DNA of 44,763 bases, from the NCBI GenBank assembly GCA_036394995.1, contig DASWED010000030.1, positions 1-44,763 on the forward strand, given 5' to 3'. A program made the position numbers and the translations under genes. The notes beneath the pieces are model-generated. The model made no database searches, was not told the DNA's origin, and saw only the letters and a program-made list of their open reading frames with translations. This DNA comes from DASWED01 sp036394995 (GTDB lineage: Bacteria > Actinomycetota > UBA4738 > JACQTL01). Positions 31,557 to 39,308 of the stretch are shown here, one piece after another. Position 1 is the stretch's first letter; every line of letters starts with the position of its first letter.

Positions 31557-31587
31557 GCGGCGACGGCGCGACGGGGCGAACGGAACC

Positions 31588-32592
31588 GTGACCGGCGAGC
31601 GCTGGCCGGTCCTCGTCACCCGCCGGCTCCCCCGATCGGCCATGGAGGCCATCGGGGCCCGCTGCGACGCCGACGTCTGGGACGAGGAGTGGGCCATCCC
31701 CCGCGACGAGCTCCTGCGGCGGCTCCCCGGCAAGCGCGGCGCCGTGACCCTGCTCACCGAGAGGGTCGACGCCGAGTTCCTGGACGCCGCGCCGGACCTC
31801 GTGATCGTCGCGAACTACGCGGTTGGGTTCGACAACATCGACGTGGAGGAGTGCACCCGCCGAGGGGTGATGGCCTCGAACACGCCCGAGGTCCTCACCG
31901 AGACCACCGCCGACACGGCCTGGGCCCTGCTGATGGCGGCGGCCCGGCGGGTCCCGGAGGGCGACCGGTTCCTGCGGTCGCGGATCCCGTGGATCTGGGG
32001 GCCGCAGATGATGCTCGGCCAGGACGTCCACGACCGGACCCTGGGGGTGGTGGGATTCGGCCGGATCGGGCAGTCCGTGGCCCGGCGGGCGATGGGGTTC
32101 GGCATGCGCATCGTGTACTACGACCTGTACCGCCCTCCCGAGGAGATCGAACGCGAGCTCGGCGCGCAGTACCTCGAGTTCGACGAGCTCCTCGCCCAGG
32201 CCGACTTCATCTCGATCCACGTGGCGCTCACGCCGGAGACCCGCCACCTGTTCGGACCGGAGCAGTTCCGGGCCATGAGGCCGACGTCGGTGCTCGTGAA
32301 CACGTCCCGGGGGCCGGTCATCGACGAGGCCGCGCTGGCCGCGGCGCTCCGCGACGGCGAGATCTTCGCCGCTGGCCTCGACGTGTTCGAGAAGGAGCCG
32401 GAGGTCCATCCCGACCTGCTGGACGCGCCGAACGCGGTGATCGTCCCCCACCTGGGGAGCGCCACGGTGGACACCCGCAAGGCCATGGGCCTGCTCGCCG
32501 CCGACAACCTCGTCGCCGCCCTCGAGGGCCGGCGCCCCCCCACCCTCCTCAACCCCGAGGCGTGGGAGTCCCGCTCCGGCTCGACCGGCTGA
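31588..32592 (+). CDS. D-isomer 2-hydroxyacid dehydrogenase (glyoxylate/hydroxypyruvate reductase-like)
   Basis: The 334-residue NAD-dependent enzyme has the dinucleotide motif VVGFGRIGQSVARRA followed by an acidic residue at the end of beta-2 (YYDLY), which favours NAD over NADP. The catalytic Arg is in NTSRGPVIDE, the Glu in LDVFEKEPEVH, and the His in VPHLGSATVDTR. The EXPH-like arrangement and LVIVANYAVGFDNID match glyoxylate/hydroxypyruvate reductases. The start is GTG 31588. With the aminotransferase upstream it could interconvert amino, keto and hydroxy acids (serine or glycine side), but other substrates are possible. Confidence 0.9.
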   Translation: MTGERWPVLVTRRLPRSAMEAIGARCDADVWDEEWAIPRDELLRRLPGKRGAVTLLTERVDAEFLDAAPDLVIVANYAVGFDNIDVEECTRRGVMASNTPEVLTETTADTAWALLMAAARRVPEGDRFLRSRIPWIWGPQMMLGQDVHDRTLGVVGFGRIGQSVARRAMGFGMRIVYYDLYRPPEEIERELGAQYLEFDELLAQADFISIHVALTPETRHLFGPEQFRAMRPTSVLVNTSRGPVIDEAALAAALRDGEIFAAGLDVFEKEPEVHPDLLDAPNAVIVPHLGSATVDTRKAMGLLAADNLVAALEGRRPPTLLNPEAWESRSGSTG

Positions 32593-32681
32593 GAGCTCCA
32601 AACACCTCGGGACTCCCGCGGAACAATCCCGGTCGGCGCCGCGTATCCAATGAGAGCACAATGGAGCGGAAGGAGGCGGTC

Positions 32682-33431
32682 ATGCGCCGGATCGCTGTGT
32701 CGGTCGTGGTGGCGGTGGTGGGTGCCGTGCTGGTCGCGTCGGCGGCCCCGGCGTCTGCGAAGGGCGAAGGCAGGGGCATGCGCCTCCGGATGACGATCAC
32801 CGGACCGGGGCTCCACACCGGCGGATCCGGGCCCGGCTCGGGCGGGGTTTCCGGCAACGGCGGGTCGGCCGGAGAGGACTCGATCGGCACGATCGACGTC
32901 GTCGTGAGGGACGATCCAGAGCAGAGCGCCGCATTCTGGCAGCTGGCCGGTGCGTCCCTCGCGTTCACCGGGCGGTGCCTGGGGTGCCTGACGGGGCTCG
33001 ACACAACGCCACCCCATGACCTCTCCCGGCTGGGGCCGGCATACCGGGTCGTCTACCTGGCCGGGCGGTGCTGCACGAAGTCCGCCGTGCAAGCCATCTA
33101 CCCCTTCGCCCCGGGCGGGCCATGGGTCGACTTGGAGCGGGCCCATCGTGCAGCCTTCTTCGGCGACGGCCGGAATGGATTGCCCCTGGTCCGGACCGGA
33201 TGGCTGCACCTGGCGGGGTTCCGGGGCGCGGCGCTCCTGGACATCCTGCATCGCCTCGGCGTGCCGAGGAAGGACCCGATGCTGGGGCCCGCCGGTTCCG
33301 CGGCGCCGTCGGCCGTGCGCCAACCGGCCACCGGCGGCTGGCGGATCGCGACAGGGCTGGCAGGGCTCATCGCCCTGCTGGTGCTCGGCGCGGCGACGGC
33401 GAGACCACGCCGGGCCGGCAAGCCGGCCTGA
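32682..33431 (+). CDS. Exported membrane-anchored cysteine protein, paralogue A
   Basis: The 249-residue protein has a signal peptide (VVAVVGAVLVASAAPASA), an AKGEG start to the mature part, an ITGPGL motif, a Gly/Ser-rich linker (about residues 50-70), then a domain with FWQLAG, CLGC, a CC pair (AGRCCTKS), the signature YPFAPGGPW and LHRLGVPRKDP. It ends in a transmembrane helix (GLAGLIALLVLGAAT) and a basic tail ARPRRAGK. The four cysteines (C-x2-C and CC) could form disulphides or bind a metal or haem. AAGGAGG precedes ATG 32682. No family recognised. The gene 93 bp downstream is a clear paralogue. Confidence 0.72.
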   Translation: MRRIAVSVVVAVVGAVLVASAAPASAKGEGRGMRLRMTITGPGLHTGGSGPGSGGVSGNGGSAGEDSIGTIDVVVRDDPEQSAAFWQLAGASLAFTGRCLGCLTGLDTTPPHDLSRLGPAYRVVYLAGRCCTKSAVQAIYPFAPGGPWVDLERAHRAAFFGDGRNGLPLVRTGWLHLAGFRGAALLDILHRLGVPRKDPMLGPAGSAAPSAVRQPATGGWRIATGLAGLIALLVLGAATARPRRAGKPA

Positions 33432-33524
33432 CAGCGTCCGGTCCGACCACCGGAACCCGTTCACGGAACCCTTCCGCCGGACGGCGCGTACCAGAGGGGG
33501 CAAGATCGAGCCGGAGGAGGCGTC

Positions 33525-34253
33525 ATGCGGCGGACGTTCGTGGTGGTCGTGGCGATGACGGTGGGGGCGGTGCTGGCGGCGTCGGCGCCGGCCCTGGCGA
33601 AGGGCGAGGGCCAGCCGGTGGGGGCCATCATCACCGGGCCCGGCCTGCCCGGCGGCGGTTCGGGTGGACCCGGCGGAGGTGGTTCGAACGGTTCGGGCGG
33701 CAGCGGCATGGGCGGTCCGGGAGCCGCCATGGGCACCGTCCACGTGCGCGGCGCCGATCCGATGACGCCGCTCGAGACCACGCCGTTCTGGCGGCTCGCG
33801 AGCCTCACCGGAGCGCTCATCCCGTGCTGGGGATGCGGGCACTACTACGACAGCCCGGCCCCGAAGGACGTCGGGGTGCTCGGCCCCGTGTACCACGTGA
33901 CCTACTTCGCCGGCGAGTGCTGCGCCCGTGCCGTGCACCAGTCGATCTACCCGTTCGCGCCGGGCGGGCCGTGGACGTTCACCCAGGCCTCGAACAATGG
34001 CGTGTTCATGGTGGAGGAGGCGAACCACGGCTGGTTCCACGCGCACGGGACCATGGCCCAGGACCTGATGCGGTTCCTCCACCACCTCGGCGTCCCGAAG
34101 CAGGACCCGGTCGCTGCGGCGGCGGGAGCCTCGGCATCGACCGCGGGGTCGAGCACCGCGTGGCGGATCCCGGTGGCCCTGGTCGCGCTCATCGCGCTGC
34201 TGGTGCTCGGTGCGGCGATCGCCCGGCCGAAGCGGGCCGGCAAGCTGGCCTAG
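33525..34253 (+). CDS. Exported membrane-anchored cysteine protein, paralogue B
   Basis: The 242-residue protein has the same plan as the gene before it: signal peptide, AKGEG, ITGPGL, a long Gly/Ser linker (residues about 42-68), FWRLAS, CWGC, AGECCARA, YPFAPGGPW, LHHLGVPKQDP, and the anchor VALIALLVLGAAIARPKRAGK. The four cysteines are in the same places. The middle part differs: this copy has extra His and Asn (EANHGWFHAHGTM), where A has RTGWLHLAGF. The near-identical C-terminal ends suggest recent duplication or gene conversion. GGAGGAGG precedes the start. Role unknown; outward-facing and tethered to the membrane. Confidence 0.72.
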   Translation: MRRTFVVVVAMTVGAVLAASAPALAKGEGQPVGAIITGPGLPGGGSGGPGGGGSNGSGGSGMGGPGAAMGTVHVRGADPMTPLETTPFWRLASLTGALIPCWGCGHYYDSPAPKDVGVLGPVYHVTYFAGECCARAVHQSIYPFAPGGPWTFTQASNNGVFMVEEANHGWFHAHGTMAQDLMRFLHHLGVPKQDPVAAAAGASASTAGSSTAWRIPVALVALIALLVLGAAIARPKRAGKLA

Positions 34254-34265
34254 CGGCCGTTCGCG

Positions 34266-34604
34266 CTAGCGGCGGCGGCGGGGGCGCGGGCCCGGCCGGC
34301 GCGGCGGACGCTTCCGGCGCGGTGCCCGGGGGATGGTGGTGGGGTCCGGGAGACCCACGCGGGCGTCGTCCACGGCCTTCTTGATCTCGGCGGGGATCCC
34401 GGCCTGGTGGGGAGGTGCCGTGATCATGAGCTGGAACAGCACCGAGCGCTCCAGCTCCTCCACGGTGTTCACCACGACCCGCCGGTCCCCACCGGCCTTG
34501 GCCCGCCACAACGCGACGATGCGGCCGTTCGACTGGACCTCGACCCGCAACGTGGTGTCGCCGATCCGGCCGTCCCAGACCGGTCTGGCTTCCTCCTGCA
34601 TCAT
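34266..34604 (-). CDS. Small protein with Arg/Pro-rich basic tail
   Basis: The 112-residue protein has a compact N-terminal part (about 80 residues) with strands LRVEVQSNGRIVALW and VVVNTVEELERSVLF, and a C-terminal tail of about 25 residues that is almost only Arg, Pro and Lys (PRAPRRKRPPRRPG). Such a tail suggests binding to nucleic acid or the ribosome. An excellent Shine-Dalgarno, AAGGAGG, lies eight bases before ATG 34604; the next codon is also ATG. The 3' end converges on paralogue B with a 12-bp gap. Family not recognised. Confidence 0.6.
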   Translation of the reverse strand: MMQEEARPVWDGRIGDTTLRVEVQSNGRIVALWRAKAGGDRRVVVNTVEELERSVLFQLMITAPPHQAGIPAEIKKAVDDARVGLPDPTTIPRAPRRKRPPRRPGPRPRRRR

Positions 34605-34743
34605 CGCGTTCACCTCCTTCGGAGCCCCCCGAAGCCGAGCCGGGCACGGTACTGCGGTCGGCCGTTCGCGGGATGTGGGCGGCGAGCTGATCGAACGCCC
34701 GGGGAAACCCTAGCACGGCGCGAACGCGCCGGGAGGCAGGAGC

Positions 34744-35400
34744 CTAGGGCTCCTCGCCGTCGGCGCTCTGCGCGCCCCCGCTGCCGCGGAGGACGGACAG
34801 GATGGCGTCCATCTCCGCATCGCCCACCTGCTCGGTGCGGGCCGACCCCCGGGCGGCGGTGAGGATCGTGCGGAGATTCGACTCCGCCATCTCGAGCTTG
34901 CCCTCGAGATCCTTGACCCGAGCCGCCAGGCTGTGGGCCCGGCGCTCCGCCTCGTCCTTGGCTTCCCGGGCCTCCCGAGCCTCCTCGCGGAGGGTCCGCA
35001 GGTTGCCCCGGAGCGTGCCTGCCTCCCGGCCCAGATCGATGAGCCGGTCGATGGCGGCCCGTCCCACCTCGCTGTAGGTGGGACGACCGGGCTCCGCGGC
35101 CCCGGCCCGCTCCCTGGTCCGCGCGGCGGCGGGCTTCCGGGCCCGGGGGCGCCGGGGGATGGCCTCTGGCTCACCGGGGTCCACGGGCCTGGCGTCGAGC
35201 AGGCGGTACGTGCCGCCCGAGACCTCCAGACGCTTGCGGGCCAGCAGCGCCCGCACGGCTCGGGCGGCCGACAGCGCATCGGGCAGGCCAATGCGCTTGC
35301 CGACGTCTGCTGGGGACTCAGTCAGGGTGTCGCCCGGCTGGACATGTTCCGCAACTGCGGAGAGGAACGCATTGGCCCGCCGGAGGCTCTCCTCGTTCAT
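34744..35400 (-). CDS. Putative winged-helix / coiled-coil DNA-binding protein
   Basis: The 218-residue protein has an N-terminal region (residues about 1-70) that reads like a winged helix: NAFLSAVAEHVQPGDTL, DVGKRIGLPDALSAARAVRA, then LLARKRLEVSGGTYRLLD as the wing. A basic Ala/Pro/Arg linker follows. A long alpha-helical coiled coil (about 115-185) contains EEAREAREAKDEAERRAHSLA and a heptad pattern to NLRTILTAARGS. It is probably a dimeric DNA-binding or nucleoid-type protein. The start at 35400 follows a TACCAT box by seven bases. An inverted repeat over that promoter could be its own operator. I do not know a named family. Confidence 0.65.
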   Translation of the reverse strand: MNEESLRRANAFLSAVAEHVQPGDTLTESPADVGKRIGLPDALSAARAVRALLARKRLEVSGGTYRLLDARPVDPGEPEAIPRRPRARKPAAARTRERAGAAEPGRPTYSEVGRAAIDRLIDLGREAGTLRGNLRTLREEAREAREAKDEAERRAHSLAARVKDLEGKLEMAESNLRTILTAARGSARTEQVGDAEMDAILSVLRGSGGAQSADGEEP

Positions 35401-35421
35401 TGGGGCAATGGTAGGCCCAAT
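35399..35421 (-). promoter_or_regulatory. Leaderless promoter with inverted repeat ATTGGG-N11-CCCAAT
   Basis: On the minus strand TACCAT (35413-35408) is followed by seven bases and ATG 35400. The arms ATTGGG (35399-35404) and CCCAAT (35416-35421) enclose the -10 box and include two bases of the start codon. Confidence 0.45.
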
Positions 35422-35508
35422 CCCGCGTCAACGCCAGAGGCAAAGTCCCGGTTCGCCGGCCGGGCCGAGCGGCGCGCCGGGAAAGAGTGACAAGAGCCGG
35501 ATCTCGGC

Positions 35509-35579
35509 TTGACCGGACCGGCGGGAGGCCTTATGGTCGATGTGGAACCGCTGGGGCCCTCGGGCTCCGGCGGTTCCAC
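35509..35579 (+). promoter_or_regulatory. Promoter with a strong hairpin at the start of the 5' leader
   Basis: TTGACC (35509-35514), 17 bases, then TATGGT (35532-35537) is the best -35/-10 pair in this part. Transcription should start near 35544. GTGGAACCGC (35542-35551) and GCGGTTCCAC (35570-35579) pair perfectly over 10 bp around an 18-nt GC-rich loop. The mRNA would thus begin with a stable hairpin, followed by about 100 nt of leader to ATG 35677. Confidence 0.5.
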
Positions 35580-35676
35580 TTTGTGGGCCAATTCGAGGGG
35601 ATCGAGGGCGGCGAGCGCGGGAGCGGCGCCGAGCCTACAATCGCCCCACCCGCACCCACCAACCGCGGGAGGGACG

Positions 35677-37338
35677 ATGCCATCCATGCGCGGTCTCATG
35701 CAGCAGGACCCCCTGATCCTCACCCGCATCCTGGAACGGGCCCGGACCCTGGCCCCTCGGGGGCAGATCGCCACCCGGACCCCGGAGGGGATGCACCGCG
35801 AGACCTACGCCGACCTCGGCGAGCGGTGCGCCCGCCTGGCGAACGCCCTCCGGGAACTCGGGGTGGGGCCCGGCGACCGGGTGGGCTCGTTCGCCTGGAA
35901 CTCCTGGCGGCACCTCGAGCTGTATTTCGCGGTGCCGTGCATGGGCTCGGTGCTGCACACGCTGAACATCCGGCTGCACCCCGAGCAGGTGGCGTGGATC
36001 GCGAACCACGCCGAGGACCGGGTGGTGTTCGTCGACGAGTCCCTGCTGCCCGTGTTCGAGAAGGTCCTCCCCGGGCTGAAGACCGTGGAGCGGGTCATCG
36101 TGATGGGCTCGACGGCCTCCGAGGCCCCGGCGGATGCCCTCGACTACGAGGAGCTGCTGGAGGGCGCGTCGCCGGAGCTCGACTGGCCGGAGCTCGACGA
36201 GAACGACGCCTGTTCGATGGCCTACACCTCCGGCACCACCGGAAACCCCAAGGGGGTCGTGTACTCGCACCGGTCGATGGTCCTGCACGCCTTCATGGCC
36301 AACCAGGCCGGCGTGCTGGCCATCGAGCCGAACGACGTGGTGATGCCCGTGGTGCCGATGTTCCACGCGAACGCCTGGGGCCTGCCCTACGCCGCGGCGA
36401 TGGCGGGGGCCAAGCTGGTGTTCCCGGGGCAGTACAGCGCGGACCCGGCGGCCCTGGCCGAGCTCATCGAGACCGAGCGGGTGACGTTCACGGCGGGCGT
36501 GCCGACCGTGTGGATCGGCATGCTGCAGCACCTCGAACAGCGCCCGGTGGACCTGTCCTCGCTCCGCGCCGTCACGGCCGGCGGGGCCGCGGTGCCCCGG
36601 TCGATGATCGAGGCGTTCGGGGCGAAGCACGGGGTCGAGGTGTGGCAGGGGTGGGGCATGACCGAGACCGGCCCGCTGGCGTCGCTGTCCCGCCTGACCC
36701 CGGCACACGCCGACCTCCCCGAGGCCGAGCGGATCCGGGTCCGGGCCAAGCAGGGCGTGGTGGTGCCCGGGATCCGGGTGCGGGTGATGGACGTGGCCAC
36801 CGGCGACGAGGTGCCGTGGGACTCCAAGACGATGGGCGAGGTCCAGGTCAAGGGGAACTGGGTGGCGTCCGCGTACTACCGGCCGGACGCGCCGGTGGAA
36901 CAGTTCGTGGACGGGTGGCTCCGGACCGGCGACGTGGCGGTGGTGGACGAGCACGGGTTCCTGCAGCTGGTGGACCGGACCAAGGACCTGGTGAAGTCCG
37001 GCGGCGAGTGGATCTCGACGATCGAGCTGGAGTCGGCGCTGATGGGGCATCCGGCGGTGCTGGAGGCGGCGGTGATCGCGGTCCCCGACGAACGGTGGAG
37101 CGAACGGCCCCTGGCCTGCGTGGTCCTGAAGCCGGGGGCCGAGGCCACGCAGGAGGAGCTCATCGAGTTCATCGCGCCGCAGTTCGCCAAGTGGTGGCTG
37201 CCCGAGCGCATGGAGTTCGTGAGCGAGATCCCGAAGACGAGCGTCGGGAAGTTCGACAAGAAGGTCCTCCGGGCGCAGCACCAGGGAATGTTCGAGGGCT
37301 CCGGACCGAGTCCGGTGGAGACGTCGCCGTCGGAGTGA
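35677..37338 (+). CDS. Long-chain acyl-CoA synthetase (AMP-forming), AlkK-like
   Basis: The 553-residue ANL enzyme has YTSGTTGNPKGVVYSHRS (P-loop), PMFHANAWGLPYAA (a motif of the medium/long-chain AlkK-type ligases), GWGMTETGPLASL, GWLRTGDVAVVDEHG, DRTKDLVKSGGEWIS, and KTSVGKFDKKVLR with the catalytic lysine. It would make acyl-CoA for beta-oxidation or lipid synthesis. It starts at ATG 35677 behind GGGAGGG. The stop overlaps the GTG of the methyltransferase gene (GTGA). It is only distantly similar to the ligase at 1634-3148, so these are separate paralogues rather than a recent duplication. Confidence 0.92.
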   Translation: MPSMRGLMQQDPLILTRILERARTLAPRGQIATRTPEGMHRETYADLGERCARLANALRELGVGPGDRVGSFAWNSWRHLELYFAVPCMGSVLHTLNIRLHPEQVAWIANHAEDRVVFVDESLLPVFEKVLPGLKTVERVIVMGSTASEAPADALDYEELLEGASPELDWPELDENDACSMAYTSGTTGNPKGVVYSHRSMVLHAFMANQAGVLAIEPNDVVMPVVPMFHANAWGLPYAAAMAGAKLVFPGQYSADPAALAELIETERVTFTAGVPTVWIGMLQHLEQRPVDLSSLRAVTAGGAAVPRSMIEAFGAKHGVEVWQGWGMTETGPLASLSRLTPAHADLPEAERIRVRAKQGVVVPGIRVRVMDVATGDEVPWDSKTMGEVQVKGNWVASAYYRPDAPVEQFVDGWLRTGDVAVVDEHGFLQLVDRTKDLVKSGGEWISTIELESALMGHPAVLEAAVIAVPDERWSERPLACVVLKPGAEATQEELIEFIAPQFAKWWLPERMEFVSEIPKTSVGKFDKKVLRAQHQGMFEGSGPSPVETSPSE

Positions 37339-38150
37339 CCGCGCTCGAGCGGTGGGCGGCCCAGCTCGAGGCCTGGGCCCTGCCCGAGGAGATCCTGGCG
37401 CGGGCGCCGGAGTCGCCGTGGGGATTCCCGGTGGAGCCGTTCCGGGCCCGGGCGGAGCGGGCGGGAACCGACCCACCGTCGCCCTCGGCCCGTGTGGCCC
37501 TGGAAGCGCTGCCGGACGGGGGGTCGGTGCTCGACGTGGGCTCGGGGGCCGGGGCGGCCTCGCTGGCGCTGGTGCCGCCGGCGGGCCTCGTCACGGCGTT
37601 CGACCCGTCGGAACGGATGCTGGAGGCCTTCGAGGAGCTGGCCGCCCGCGCGGGCGTGGCCCATGCGGCGGTGCGCGGCTCGTGGCCGGACGACGCGGGG
37701 TCGGCGGAGGCCGCCGACGTCGTGGTGTGCCACCACGTCGTGTACAACGCGCCGGACCTGGAGGCGTTCGCGCGGGCGCTGTCCGACCACGCCCGCGGAC
37801 GGGCGGTGGTGGAGATGACCGCGCAGCATCCCCGAGCCTGGATGAACGACCTGTGGATGCGGTTCTGGTCGCTGGAGCGCCCCGACGGCCCCACCTCGGA
37901 CGATGCGGAGGAGGCTCTGGCAGAGGCCGGGATCCACGTACGTCGGGAGGACTGGCTCCTGCCCCGCCGGGGCGTCGGGCCGCGCGACGCAGCGATCGCC
38001 TCGGCCCGCCGGATGCTGTGTCTGACGCACGACCGCGACGACGAGGTCGCCGAGGCCCTGGGCGACCGCCTGTGGACCTCCGGCGACGATCGCTGGTTCA
38101 TCGGCAACCGCGAGCAGCCCCTCACGACCCTGTGGTGGGACCCGTCATGA
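37335..38150 (+). CDS. SAM-dependent methyltransferase (class I)
   Basis: The 271-residue protein has an N-terminal helical cap (WAAQLEAWALPEEILARAPE) and a Rossmann methyltransferase core. Motif I is VLDVGSGAGAASLAL, motif II (acidic end of beta-2) TAFDPSERML, and motif IV DVVVCHHVVYNAP. The second half (WMNDLWMRFWSLERPDGPT) lacks metal or catalytic motifs that would name a substrate. A small molecule or lipid acceptor fits the fold and the coupling to the acyl-CoA ligase. It has 4-bp overlaps at both ends (GTGA before, ATGA after), so it is the middle gene of a tightly coupled trio. Confidence 0.87.
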   Translation: MTALERWAAQLEAWALPEEILARAPESPWGFPVEPFRARAERAGTDPPSPSARVALEALPDGGSVLDVGSGAGAASLALVPPAGLVTAFDPSERMLEAFEELAARAGVAHAAVRGSWPDDAGSAEAADVVVCHHVVYNAPDLEAFARALSDHARGRAVVEMTAQHPRAWMNDLWMRFWSLERPDGPTSDDAEEALAEAGIHVRREDWLLPRRGVGPRDAAIASARRMLCLTHDRDDEVAEALGDRLWTSGDDRWFIGNREQPLTTLWWDPS

Positions 38151-39301
38151 GGAGAACGACCCATATCCGCCGGTTCGTGGCGGTCGCTTCCCTGGCAGCC
38201 TGGACCCTCCTGGTCGCCGGCCCCACCCCCGCCCGCGCGGCGGGATGCGACTTCGACATCGTCGGCCACCCGAGCTCCGCCGGGACGCCGTTCGACCAGC
38301 TCTACGGGATCGACGCGCTCTCCGGCAGCAACATCTGGGCCGTGGGGAGCAGAGAGGCCGCCGGCAAGCCGTTCATCCTGCACTGGAACGGCAACAAGTG
38401 GAACATCGTGCCGGCGCCAGACAAGGGTTCCATCACCGAGCTGTACGACGTGACGGTCATCTCACCGTCGAACGCGTGGGCCGTCGGTTACTACTTCCCG
38501 TCCTCCGGGGGGTTCGAGCGGACGCTCATCGAGCACTGGAACGGGACGAAGTGGTGGGTGGTGCCGAGCCCCAATCCGCTGTCGGGGCAGAGCAACTTCC
38601 TCAAGGGGATCGATGCGGTCTCCGCGTCGAACATCTGGGCCGTCGGGTCGAACGGCCGGCCGGGCAGCAAGACGCTGATCCTCCACTACAACGGTTCGAA
38701 GTGGGTGGCCGTCAAGGGGGCCTCCCTCGCCAACGGCGGCGACCTCCAGGACGTCTCGGCCATCTCCGGGTCGAACGTCGTGGCCATGGGGCACAGCGGC
38801 GTCGCGGGCGACAGCAGGGCGCTCATCGAGCGGTGGGACGGCCAGAAGTGGACTCGCGATGTCGTGCCGAGCTCGGCAGGCGCCGGCGCCGACCTGATCG
38901 GGGTGTCGACGCCGAGCGGGTCCGCGCAGTGGGCGGCCGGGACCCTCTCCGGGACCGCCGCGCTCAAGACCCTCACCATGCGCAACACCGGGTCGGGATG
39001 GCAGGTCGTGGGGAGCCCGACCCCGGGAACCACGGAGAACATCAGCCTGTTCAACGACGTGACCGCGCTGTCGGCGACGAACGTGTGGGCCGTGGGTGAG
39101 TGGGAGAACGACAAGTTTGTCCGCCGAACCCTGATCGCGCACTTCTCGAACGGCTCGTGGCACGTCATCCAGAGCCCCAACTCCGGGACGAAGAACAACC
39201 GCCTCTTCGGGGTCGACGCGGTGACGGCGACGAACGTCTGGGCCGTCGGCACGGCCGACCACAACATCGGCTCGGCCGGCCTCATCGAGCACGGCTGCTG
39301 A
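38147..39301 (+). CDS. Secreted seven-repeat beta-propeller protein
   Basis: The 384-residue protein has a signal peptide (VAVASLAAWTLLVAGPTPARA). Seven repeats follow, about 45-55 residues each, built on a V-x-A-x-S-x-x-N-x-W-A-V-G core: IDALSGSNIWAVG, VTVISPSNAWAVG, IDAVSASNIWAVG, VSAISGSNVVAMG, VSTPSGSAQWAAG, VTALSATNVWAVG and VDAVTATNVWAVG. Most are followed by LI(L/E)HWNGxKW and a VPSPNP-like turn. Seven repeats predict a closed seven-bladed propeller. Two cysteines (first residues and penultimate HGC) could lock the ring. No enzyme motif is seen; binding to polymers or surfaces is likely. The ATG overlaps the methyltransferase stop. Confidence 0.82.
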   Translation: MRRTTHIRRFVAVASLAAWTLLVAGPTPARAAGCDFDIVGHPSSAGTPFDQLYGIDALSGSNIWAVGSREAAGKPFILHWNGNKWNIVPAPDKGSITELYDVTVISPSNAWAVGYYFPSSGGFERTLIEHWNGTKWWVVPSPNPLSGQSNFLKGIDAVSASNIWAVGSNGRPGSKTLILHYNGSKWVAVKGASLANGGDLQDVSAISGSNVVAMGHSGVAGDSRALIERWDGQKWTRDVVPSSAGAGADLIGVSTPSGSAQWAAGTLSGTAALKTLTMRNTGSGWQVVGSPTPGTTENISLFNDVTALSATNVWAVGEWENDKFVRRTLIAHFSNGSWHVIQSPNSGTKNNRLFGVDAVTATNVWAVGTADHNIGSAGLIEHGC

Positions 39302-39308
39302 TCCCTGC

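Noticed and set aside
35487..37334. Extended frame suggesting a fusion of the methyltransferase with upstream sequence
   Set aside because: The upstream part is out of frame with the acyl-CoA ligase and lacks motifs. The GTG overlapping the ligase stop is the natural start.
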